The notes under the pieces were generated by a model, which worked only from the letters and a program-made list of their open reading frames with translations, was not told the DNA's origin and did no database searches. A stretch of 5,401 nucleotides of DNA from an uncultured Blautia sp. (GTDB lineage: Bacteria; Bacillota; Clostridia; Lachnospirales; Lachnospiraceae), in contig CAKRRX010000161.1 of the NCBI GenBank assembly GCA_934394595.1, positions 1 through 5,401 of the forward strand, read 5' to 3'. The position numbers and the translations under genes are program-made. The first letter of the stretch is position 1. Each line of letters opens with the position of its first letter. Shown here piece after piece: positions 1-5,401 of this stretch.

Positions 1-8
1 TTAATTTT

Positions 9-21
9 AAAGCGGGGCTTT
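9..21. terminator. Weak hairpin downstream of the dehydrogenase gene (possible terminator)
   Basis: AAAGC (9-13) and GCTTT (17-21) form a 5-bp stem around a three-base loop. On the plus strand the stem runs straight into a T-run (19-23), so it could end a gene entering from the left. On the minus strand, the direction of the dehydrogenase gene, only a short A/T-rich stretch follows. The stem is short and the window begins just beside it, so a stronger terminator could lie outside. Confidence 0.25.
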
Positions 22-48
22 TTAATCTTTATTCTAAAACGAGTATTT

Positions 49-1308
49 TTAATCCCTTCGGAAAAGATCGCGGGTGTACACTTTCTCTTTTACATCATCC
101 AGGCAGGTGTCGTAGCGGTTGGCAAGGATCGCCTGGCTGATCTGCTTGAATTCTGCCAGATCGCCGATGACTTTGCTCCCAAAGAAGGTGCTTCCGGCAG
201 GCAAAGAAGGCTCGTAGATCACCACAGTGGCACCTTTTGCCTTGATCCGTTTCATAACTCCCTGTATGGAGGACTGGCGGAAATTGTCGGAGTTGCTTTT
301 CATAGTCAGACGGTAGACGCCGATGGTGCATTCCTTTTCCTGATCAGGGGCAAAATCTCCGCAATTGTAATAGTCATAATAGCCTGCCATATGAAGTACC
401 TGGTCTGCGATAAAATCTTTTCGGGTACGGTTGCTTTCCACAATGGCGGACATCATGTTCTGAGGGACATCCTGGAAATTAGCCAGGAGCTGCTTGGTGT
501 CCTTTGGCAGGCAGTAGCCGCCGTAGCCAAAAGATGGATTGTTGTAATGAGTGCCGATCCGCGGGTCCAGGCAGACCCCGTCTATGATCTCACGGGTGTT
601 CAGTCCCTTGGACTCTGCATAGGTGTCCAGCTCATTGAAATAGGAGACGCGAAGAGCCAGGTAGGTGTTTGCAAAAAGCTTCACGGCCTCCGCTTCTGTA
701 AAGCCCATAAACAGTGTGGGGATATTCTCTTTGATGGCGCCCTGCTGGAGAAGGGCTGCGAAAGTGTGCGCTTTTTCCCGGGAGTTCTCATCACAGGAGA
801 CGATGATCCGGGATGGGTACAGGTTATCGTACAGCGCCCGGGATTCCCGGAGAAATTCCGGGCTGAAAAGAATGTTTTTTGTATGGTATTTGCTGCGAAT
901 CTGTGCAGTGTAGCCTACGGGAATGGTGGATTTGATGATCATGGTGGCGTCTGGATTGACCTTCAAAACCAGCTGGATCACGGCTTCCACAGCAGAGCAG
1001 TCAAAGAAGTTCTTGTGGCTGTCATAGTTGGTTGGCGCGGCAATGATCACAAAATCCGCGTCTTTATATGCTGTTTCCCCGTCCAGGGTAGCAGTGAGAT
1101 CCAGCTCCTTCTCTGCCAGGTATTTCTCAATATATTCGTCCTGAATGGGCGACTTTCGCTGATTGATCAGTGCTACCTTTTCCGGAAGGATGTCTACGGC
1201 CACAACGTGATTGTGCTGTGCCAGCAGGGTGGCCAGGGAAAGGCCAACATAGCCGGTTCCGGCCACTGCGATGTTGTATTTTTTATCGATTTCAGACAGT
1301 TTATTCAT
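49..1308 (-). CDS. ugd: Nucleotide-sugar dehydrogenase, UDP-glucose 6-dehydrogenase family
   Basis: Cytoplasmic enzyme of the UDP-glucose/GDP-mannose dehydrogenase family. Members oxidise the sugar C6 alcohol to a carboxylate using two NAD+, typically making UDP-glucuronate for capsule, exopolysaccharide or wall glycans. Residues are counted from the upstream ATG at 1317. The N-terminal Rossmann fold has GTGYVGLS at 20-27 and a ribose-binding acid at D42. STIPVG (130-135) and SPEFLRE (152-158) follow, then the central helix with K213 and N217. The catalytic cysteine is C269 in [10 protein letters not shown] (264-273). The C-terminal substrate-binding part has K340 and R347. The length is normal and the gene looks intact. 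Start: the AAAAGG at 1318-1323 abuts the ATG at 1317 but sits about 9 bases before the ATG at 1308, so 1308 (419 residues) is preferred. The family is clear. Exact substrate (UDP-glucose versus another NDP-sugar) is inferred, and no glycan neighbours are visible to help. Confidence 0.93.
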   Translation of the reverse strand: MNKLSEIDKKYNIAVAGTGYVGLSLATLLAQHNHVVAVDILPEKVALINQRKSPIQDEYIEKYLAEKELDLTATLDGETAYKDADFVIIAAPTNYDSHKNFFDCSAVEAVIQLVLKVNPDATMIIKSTIPVGYTAQIRSKYHTKNILFSPEFLRESRALYDNLYPSRIIVSCDENSREKAHTFAALLQQGAIKENIPTLFMGFTEAEAVKLFANTYLALRVSYFNELDTYAESKGLNTREIIDGVCLDPRIGTHYNNPSFGYGGYCLPKDTKQLLANFQDVPQNMMSAIVESNRTRKDFIADQVLHMAGYYDYYNCGDFAPDQEKECTIGVYRLTMKSNSDNFRQSSIQGVMKRIKAKGATVVIYEPSLPAGSTFFGSKVIGDLAEFKQISQAILANRYDTCLDDVKEKVYTRDLFRRD

Positions 1309-1323
1309 TGGATTCATCCTTTT

Positions 1324-1337
1324 AATATCATGATATT
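1324..1337. repeat. Perfect 14-bp palindrome beside the dehydrogenase ribosome binding site
   Basis: AATATCATGATATT is its own reverse complement. It lies immediately upstream of the AAAAGG Shine-Dalgarno sequence of the divergent dehydrogenase gene, inside its predicted leader. It could be a repressor operator. In RNA it could form a 5-bp AU stem with a CATG loop, possibly extended by flanking TTTT/AAAA, that would sit against the ribosome binding site. The palindrome is seen directly. Its function is inference, and AT-rich palindromes arise by chance fairly easily. Confidence 0.4.
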
Positions 1338-1414
1338 GCGAAAATGTCAGGGGTAAAATATTCTTTTGTCCTGGCTATTTTAATAAGCTTAAAAATTGCA
1401 TTTCTATGGGATAT

Positions 1415-1443
1415 ATCATAACAGGAGCGCTTAAAAAAAGCAA
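1415..1443 (-). promoter_or_regulatory. Predicted sigma-A promoter for the dehydrogenase gene (minus strand)
   Basis: Read on the minus strand, TTGCTT (1443-1438) is separated by 17 bases from TATGAT (1420-1415). The -10 box is preceded by TGT, an extended -10 element. The -10 matches consensus at five of six positions; the -35 is weak (TTG only), which extended -10 promoters tolerate. Transcription would start near 1408, giving a leader of about 100 bases that contains the 14-bp palindrome. Confidence 0.5.
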
Positions 1444-1453
1444 TGCGAACACA

Positions 1454-1491
1454 GGACATTCTTTATTACTTGGTAGGTTATGGGAATGTCC
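1454..1491. repeat. 8-bp inverted repeat in the divergent intergenic region
   Basis: GGACATTC (1454-1461) is matched exactly by GAATGTCC (1484-1491) with 22 bases between. Two G-T pairs could extend the stem inward. It lies upstream of both predicted divergent promoters, about 10 bases beyond the dehydrogenase -35 box and about 65 bases before the plus-strand -35 box. No T-run follows on either strand, so it is not a terminator. It could bind a dimeric regulator or fold in a small transcript; neither is shown. Confidence 0.35.
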
Positions 1492-1557
1492 GGCTCGGCG
1501 TCTGGACGAGAATAATTCGGAAAGTGTGGTGTGGGAAAGGAAAACGGCAACTTTACC

Positions 1558-1586
1558 TTGTTATTTTTTATGGGGACTGCTACAAT
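1558..1586 (+). promoter_or_regulatory. Predicted sigma-A promoter for the SMEK-NACHT gene
   Basis: TTGTTA (1558-1563) and TACAAT (1581-1586) are separated by exactly 17 bases. The -10 box is preceded by TGC, a full extended -10 element. The -10 matches consensus at five of six positions and the -35 at four of six. Transcription would begin near 1593, leaving a short leader of about 26 bases before the ATG at 1619. The gene thus seems to have its own constitutive-looking promoter. Confidence 0.65.
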
Positions 1587-1618
1587 CAAAAGAAAAGGAA
1601 TAAAACGGGCGAGGAACG

Positions 1619-4390
1619 ATGTTGAGAAGAAAATTTTTGCTGGAAAATTTTATGTACGGAATGAGTGTGCTGTCCTCTTATATCCATCACAGCAACTGCT
1701 GCAATATGCAGGATATCAATATCCTATCGGAATCTTTTATGGCGGATCTGCTGAACATTCTGTATGGATGGAAGCTGCAAAATGCAAATGATATTTCCGG
1801 CAATACGAAAGGGTATGATCTGATCAGCCCGGAGGACAAGATCCTTTTCCAAGTGTCTGCTACAGACTCCCCGGCAAAGATTATAAGCACACTGAAGAAG
1901 CTGGAAACAAACGACTTTGCCGGTTATACCTTATATTTCCTAATCCTGCGGGATGAGGCTGTCTCTGTTCACAAATACAAAGGTCAAAAAGGTGCGGGCT
2001 ATACATGCCCGCCGGGGATTGTCTTTGACCCGGATGCCAACATTTACGACTTTTCCACTCTGGTGGCAAAAGTGAAAAGCCTTCCCGAAGTCCCGGATAC
2101 CGGGGAAGAGCAGGCTTTTGAAGCGGGGATTTTTGACCGGCTGGAGAAATTTATGCAGGAGAACAGCAACCTGTTTCTGCCTTCGCTTTCTTCCGGTGAG
2201 CCGGATAACAAAGTCAATACCGTACTTCAGGAGTACAGCGACAATTTCACCGAAAGACTTTTTCGCCACAGATATGAGGAAAATTCTCTTGTCACTTTGG
2301 ATCGGATGTATGTGGAGCCGAAGCTCACTTTTGACAGCGGGGAGTCCTGGAGCCTGATGGAGCTTCTGGACAGGTTTCTCTGGGGAAAGGACCGGAAAGA
2401 GGTTTTATTCCTGGAGGGGGACGCGGCTCTTGGAAAGACCAGCATCGTTTCTTATCTGTGCTATCATTATCTGAAAAAAGATGACATTGGAAAAGCGTTG
2501 TTTTTAACGAAAAAACTGGTGTGTATCCGGCTGCGGGAGCTTGATTTTTCCGACAACAGGAAAAATGTGCAGCAGGTTTTGCTGGACTACCTGGGATTTT
2601 CTTCTGCAGCAGCGCTGAAAAAAGACTATGATGGCTGTATTTTACTTCTGGATGGAGCAGATGAGCTTGGAATTCTGGAAGGCTGGGGCAGTGCTGGCCT
2701 GGAAGAACTATTCCTGGGAATCCGAAAATTGTTTCGTTATGATAGAATGATCGTGACATCAAGGCCTCATTTCATAAATCAGGACAGGCTTGCCAGACGG
2801 CATTTTGACATTGAAAATGCCTGGATCCAGCATTTTGACCAGGACATGAGAGAACAGTGGCTGGAAAAATATGAAAACTGCGGGGAAGTGGTTCCCCAGG
2901 AAACAAAGGAATATATCCTGAATTTAGACAATAAAAAGGCCTTAGGTGTGGCAGACACGCCGCTGGCGTTGTATCTTCTGGTGGCCTGCGAGATCCGGGA
3001 GGAGCTTCAGGGAAATATCTGGGCACTGTACCATGAGATTTTCGGAAATGCCATCATCAATACAGATTACAACGAAAATTTCGACAGTAGTGTGGAGCAT
3101 CCGGTGAAAAAACAGGAAAAGCTTCTCACAGAGGTGGTAGGACGAATTGCATTTTACATGTACCAAAATTTGGACAGTGAACGCTTTTACATTACTTCAG
3201 AAGAGCTGGGAGCGATCATCCAGGATACATGTGTGTCCGAAGAAATGGCCCAGTGGCTGAAAAAATGCTGTGTTCTGTGCGCCTATTGGAAAAGCAATGG
3301 GAAAAAGGGCGCACTGGAATTCTATCATAACAATATCCGGGATTATTTTTTCTGCGAGTATTTGTATGGAAGGGTAGATCATCTGCTTCGGGAGGATTCC
3401 GCAGAAGGGCGAAAACGTTTTCTGACAGAGATGTGTGAGGTACTATCTTATGGAGATATTGCGGCAGGTACCTGGGCGCAGACCTATCTGTTTTTTCATG
3501 AAAGACTTCGTTATGAAAAGGAAAATGGGAAAAGACGGTATGAAGATGAGAAGGTGAAGGCATGTCTGGATGGAATTTTCAAAAGGATTCTGTGCAGAGA
3601 TGAGGAGTTTCTGTGTTATTCTTATGACCAGAATGGCTATGCGAGAATGAAATATGCGCTGGCGAATATTCTTCTGCTTTTGCGGATTTATCAGAAGGGA
3701 CTGGGGCTTCTTGGGGAAGATGAGCAGAATTGGTTCTGGGATTCCACAGCAGATGCGGTAAAGGTTATGAGATGCGGGATTCTGTCAGACTGGAAATTTT
3801 TGTTTGAGGAGAAGATTGAACTTCCAAATGAGAGGACAATTTCTATAGGACAGCAATGTATTTTTCATAATGTTTCTTTTGAATGGGAGCAGCTAAAGAA
3901 CAGTGATTTTACGGGGTCGGATTTTTCAGGCGCTGTTTTTGAACATGCATGTCTTAGAAATGTAAGCTTTAGGGGCTGTGACCTGACATTGGTTTCTTTT
4001 CAGGAGGCTATTTTGGAGAATGTGGATTTTACAGGGGCGGTTCTGGCAGATGTGAATTTTGTTGGCGCGACGTTAAAGGATTGTGCATTTGATGAGGCCC
4101 AGCTGTCAGATTGTGTTTTATTAGAAAGCCGTTTGACAAACTGTAGTTTTCGGCGTGCCAAAATAGAGAATCTGAACTTTGGGGTAACCCATGATTTGCA
4201 TGCTGATTTTGAAAATACGATCTGTATGAATTGTAATTTTGACCAAATGAAAATGAGGGGAAGGCTGATCGTGGATTCTGTTTTCATTGACTGTAGCATA
4301 GAAAGTCCTCGGATTCGAAATACCCTGATTAGAAATAACCGTTTTACAGGCTGTGTGGGTGAGGAAAACTTTGCAGACCGGATGCCATAA
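1619..4390 (+). CDS. SMEK-like / NACHT NTPase / pentapeptide-repeat protein, probable NLR-like anti-phage defence protein
   Basis: A 923-residue predicted cytoplasmic STAND NTPase; no signal peptide or membrane segment seen. Residues 1-145 resemble the SMEK domain as I remember it: E38, LLNILYGWKL (44-53), GYDLI (65-69), FQVSA (77-81), then a KI..TLKKL helix. This is the likely effector. Residues 245-400 are the NACHT core: Walker A G267-DAALGKT-274, Walker B ILLLDGADE (341-349), and the sensor-like stretch MIVTSRPHF (377-385). FYHNNIRDYFFCEYL (568-582) matches the winged-helix motif that ends NACHT modules. A helical stretch follows, then pentapeptide repeats from 749 to 909, the likely sensor. 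Family knowledge: bacterial NACHT and Avs-type proteins sense phage components, oligomerise with ATP and activate an N-terminal effector. Start: ATG 1619 is the first after an in-frame stop at 1601; GAGG lies 4 bases before it, slightly close. The gene is intact. NACHT and repeat calls are firm; SMEK and the defence role are inferred. Confidence 0.88.
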   Translation: MLRRKFLLENFMYGMSVLSSYIHHSNCCNMQDINILSESFMADLLNILYGWKLQNANDISGNTKGYDLISPEDKILFQVSATDSPAKIISTLKKLETNDFAGYTLYFLILRDEAVSVHKYKGQKGAGYTCPPGIVFDPDANIYDFSTLVAKVKSLPEVPDTGEEQAFEAGIFDRLEKFMQENSNLFLPSLSSGEPDNKVNTVLQEYSDNFTERLFRHRYEENSLVTLDRMYVEPKLTFDSGESWSLMELLDRFLWGKDRKEVLFLEGDAALGKTSIVSYLCYHYLKKDDIGKALFLTKKLVCIRLRELDFSDNRKNVQQVLLDYLGFSSAAALKKDYDGCILLLDGADELGILEGWGSAGLEELFLGIRKLFRYDRMIVTSRPHFINQDRLARRHFDIENAWIQHFDQDMREQWLEKYENCGEVVPQETKEYILNLDNKKALGVADTPLALYLLVACEIREELQGNIWALYHEIFGNAIINTDYNENFDSSVEHPVKKQEKLLTEVVGRIAFYMYQNLDSERFYITSEELGAIIQDTCVSEEMAQWLKKCCVLCAYWKSNGKKGALEFYHNNIRDYFFCEYLYGRVDHLLREDSAEGRKRFLTEMCEVLSYGDIAAGTWAQTYLFFHERLRYEKENGKRRYEDEKVKACLDGIFKRILCRDEEFLCYSYDQNGYARMKYALANILLLLRIYQKGLGLLGEDEQNWFWDSTADAVKVMRCGILSDWKFLFEEKIELPNERTISIGQQCIFHNVSFEWEQLKNSDFTGSDFSGAVFEHACLRNVSFRGCDLTLVSFQEAILENVDFTGAVLADVNFVGATLKDCAFDEAQLSDCVLLESRLTNCSFRRAKIENLNFGVTHDLHADFENTICMNCNFDQMKMRGRLIVDSVFIDCSIESPRIRNTLIRNNRFTGCVGEENFADRMP
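3863..4345 (+). repeat. 33 tandem pentapeptide repeats (C-terminal domain of the NACHT protein)
   Basis: Starting at F749, every fifth residue to F909 is hydrophobic (mostly F, L or I), with one exception, D859. That is 33 units without loss of register, about eight turns of a right-handed quadrilateral beta-helix. Units from about 774 to 819 often alternate F and L at the central position. The residue two places earlier is usually small (A, C, V or S), as the A(D/N)LXX pattern requires. The last third is less regular (C869, M879). In the DNA this shows as a 15-base period rich in TTT codons. Confidence 0.9.
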
Positions 4391-4397
4391 GCATTCC

Positions 4398-4412
4398 GCT
4401 TCTTGACGAAGC
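4398..4412. repeat. Small inverted repeat enclosing the -35 box
   Basis: GCTTC (4398-4402) and GAAGC (4408-4412) are perfect inverted arms around TTGAC. The loop holds five of the six -35 bases of the next promoter. It could be an operator for a repressor competing with RNA polymerase, or a weak hairpin at the end of the NACHT transcript. There is no T-run directly after it, so it is a poor terminator. Five-base arms can occur by chance. Confidence 0.3.
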
Positions 4413-4431
4413 TCCTATTAGATGTTATATT
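4403..4431 (+). promoter_or_regulatory. Predicted strong sigma-A promoter for the response regulator
   Basis: TTGACG (4403-4408) and TATATT (4426-4431) are separated by exactly 17 bases, and TGT precedes the -10 box. Both hexamers match consensus at five of six positions and the extended -10 is complete. It is the best promoter in the window. Transcription would start near 4438, giving a leader of about 110 bases. It lies 12 bases after the NACHT stop codon, so the response regulator need not depend on that gene. Confidence 0.7.
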
Positions 4432-4461
4432 TTTATAAAAATGAAATCTTTTGTTTCGGTT

Positions 4462-4500
4462 TATGCTTCTGCAATGAAGATTTTGCAGGTTTCAGGCATA
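4462..4500 (+). promoter_or_regulatory. Possible structured leader upstream of the response regulator
   Basis: TATGCTT (4462-4468) pairs with AGGCATA (4494-4500) with one G-U pair. Directly inside, CTGCAA (4469-4474) pairs with TTGCAG (4483-4488) around an eight-base loop. A five-base bulge (4489-4493) interrupts the 3' side. A competing stem CTTC/GAAG (4466-4469, 4476-4479) is possible. No U-run follows, so it is not a terminator. It does not resemble a riboswitch class I recognise. Confidence 0.35.
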
Positions 4501-4549
4501 GCGGAAAATTTTGTGATACTATGGATGAAAGTGAGGTTTGTGTAGATCT

Positions 4550-5266
4550 GTGTTAAGAAAAATTGCGGTATGTGATGACGTTGAAGTGGAAAGATTTGTA
4601 TTGAAACGTCAGCTTATGTCATATTTCCAGTTGACTGGTGCAAAGGCAGAAATACGGGAGTATGTTTCCGGTGAAAGTCTTCTGGCAGATATTGAAGAGG
4701 GATACATATGGCCGGATCTGATTTTTCTTGATATTTATATGGGCAATCTCAATGGGATGGATACTGCCAGACATCTGAGGGAAATGGGCGTGGAGGCACC
4801 GATCGTATTTCTTACAGCATCTCCTGATTTTGCAGTGGAGAGCTACGAGGTGGAGGCAGCAGGATATCTTTTGAAGCCTGCCCGGGAGCAGCAGACACAT
4901 GCCATCCTGCAGAAGCTTTTGGGAGAGGAGCCCCGCAGGCGTATTGCAGTCAAGTGCAAGAGACAGTTTCGTTATCCTTACGTAGATGATATGGTCTATC
5001 TGGAAAGTGACCGGCACACAGTGCGGATCCATATGACAGATGGTTCAGAGCTGGTGACAGCGGATAAGCTGGGTGAGCTTGAGAAAAAGATCGATGATGC
5101 CCGTTTTATGAGATGCCATCAGAGTTATCTGGTGAATATGGCGCATATTGCAGATGTGGAAGAGGATTTTATCATGAGTACCGGCGCATGCGTACCCATC
5201 CGTGTGAGAGGACGACGGGAAGTGTTGGATGCGTATAACAAATATTTTGAGAAAAATAATTTCTAG
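4550..5266 (+). CDS. LytTR-family response regulator (AgrA/LytR type)
   Basis: Cytoplasmic two-component transcription factor: an N-terminal receiver phosphorylated by a sensor kinase, and a C-terminal LytTR domain that binds DNA. Counting from GTG 4550 (238 residues), the receiver has the acidic pair D9-D10, the phosphoacceptor D61 in FLDIYM, T89 in FLTAS and K109 in LLKP, so every key residue is present. The LytTR domain covers about 131-232 and includes the RCHQSYLVN signature (188-196). Length is normal. Start: GTG 4550 gives MLRKIAVCDD, the usual beginning of this family. TTG 4538 is also in frame but only one base after GAGG. For GTG 4550 that GAGG is 13 bases away, so initiation looks weak either way. 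The gene has its own promoter and terminator, and no histidine kinase is in the window. Targets are unknown; relatives control peptide signalling, bacteriocins or virulence. Family assignment is firm. Confidence 0.92.
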   Translation: MLRKIAVCDDVEVERFVLKRQLMSYFQLTGAKAEIREYVSGESLLADIEEGYIWPDLIFLDIYMGNLNGMDTARHLREMGVEAPIVFLTASPDFAVESYEVEAAGYLLKPAREQQTHAILQKLLGEEPRRRIAVKCKRQFRYPYVDDMVYLESDRHTVRIHMTDGSELVTADKLGELEKKIDDARFMRCHQSYLVNMAHIADVEEDFIMSTGACVPIRVRGRREVLDAYNKYFEKNNF

Positions 5267-5294
5267 TTCTCCCACAAATAAATATGGTTTTTAC

Positions 5295-5322
5295 AGCAGA
5301 GAAAAAATTCTCTGCTTTTTTT
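5295..5322 (+). terminator. Intrinsic terminator after the response regulator
   Basis: GCAGAGAA (5296-5303) and TTCTCTGC (5308-5315) form a perfect 8-bp stem with an AAAA loop. A5295-T5316 can add a ninth pair. Seven Ts follow at 5316-5322. It lies 28 bases after the TAG stop and acts on the plus strand. The minus strand has no T-run after the stem, so it is not clearly bidirectional. Confidence 0.92.
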
Positions 5323-5401
5323 AATATGTCCGATTTGTTCTAAAGATTCCGCCGGGTTCGCATAATTTTCATATATTCCTCATAAAAATCTGAGGATTAT
5401 G

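Noticed and set aside
391..1356. Long plus-strand open frame (321 codons) across the dehydrogenase gene
   Set aside because: It lies antisense to a gene with clear catalytic motifs, has no recognisable domain and is explained by codon bias of the opposite strand.
1454..1491. Inverted repeat considered as a retron or CRISPR-like non-coding RNA element
   Set aside because: There is no reverse transcriptase, no repeated spacer pattern and no nearby Cas gene; only one pair of arms is present.
1406..1625. Two small plus-strand open frames of 60-65 codons in the intergenic region
   Set aside because: Neither has a properly spaced ribosome binding site or a recognisable sequence, and both run over the predicted promoter of the NACHT gene.
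2325..2762. Minus-strand open frame of 145 codons inside the NACHT gene
   Set aside because: Antisense to the Walker A/B region; rich in proline and serine as expected of a shadow frame; no motif.
4398..4412. Inverted repeat considered as the NACHT-gene terminator
   Set aside because: Only five pairs and no T-run directly after; it fits better as an element around the -35 box.
4619..5032. Minus-strand open frame of 137 codons inside the response regulator
   Set aside because: Antisense to well-conserved receiver and LytTR motifs; no recognisable protein sequence.
5340..5372. Minus-strand mini-frame of 10 codons with a GAGG five bases upstream
   Set aside because: Good spacing, but too short, with no match I recognise and a stop codon just upstream; cannot be told from chance.
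1..5401. Search for insertion sequence ends, attachment sites or tRNA genes
   Set aside because: No transposase or integrase motif, no terminal inverted repeats with target duplication and no tRNA cloverleaf was seen, so mobility of the defence gene is not supported within this window.

Overview
The window looks chromosomal and most likely comes from a Firmicute of the Lachnospiraceae type (Blautia, Dorea or Ruminococcus-like). This is inferred from moderate GC content, sigma-A-type promoters with extended -10 elements, an AGGAG-type ribosome binding site, a LytTR response regulator of AgrA style, and a textbook hairpin-plus-U-tract terminator. No species can be named from the sequence alone.

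Layout. (i) Positions 49-1308, minus strand: a complete nucleotide-sugar dehydrogenase of the UDP-glucose 6-dehydrogenase family. (ii) Positions 1309-1618: a divergent intergenic region of about 300 bases. It holds a minus-strand promoter for the dehydrogenase, a plus-strand promoter for the next gene, a perfect 14-bp palindrome beside the dehydrogenase ribosome binding site, and an 8-bp inverted repeat between the two promoters. I see no convincing gene in it. (iii) Positions 1619-4390, plus strand: a 923-residue three-part protein. Its N-terminus resembles the SMEK domain, its centre is a NACHT-type STAND NTPase, and its C-terminus is a run of 33 in-register pentapeptide repeats. This is the architecture of a single-gene, NLR-like anti-phage defence protein and is the main item of interest. 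(iv) Positions 4391-4549: a second regulatory region with a very good promoter, a small inverted repeat around its -35 box and a structured leader. (v) Positions 4550-5266, plus strand: a LytTR-family response regulator closed by a strong terminator at 5295-5322. (vi) Positions 5323-5401: a short tail with no supported gene.

How the parts relate. The three genes appear to be separate transcription units: the dehydrogenase is divergent, and the other two each have their own promoter. The dehydrogenase would supply UDP-glucuronate or a related sugar acid for surface polysaccharide. The SMEK-NACHT-pentapeptide protein would sense an invader and trigger an N-terminal effector. The response regulator has no histidine kinase within the window, so its input is unknown. 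No sequence evidence ties it to the defence gene beyond adjacency and the lack of a clear terminator between them. No transposase, integrase, tRNA, CRISPR array or attachment site was seen.
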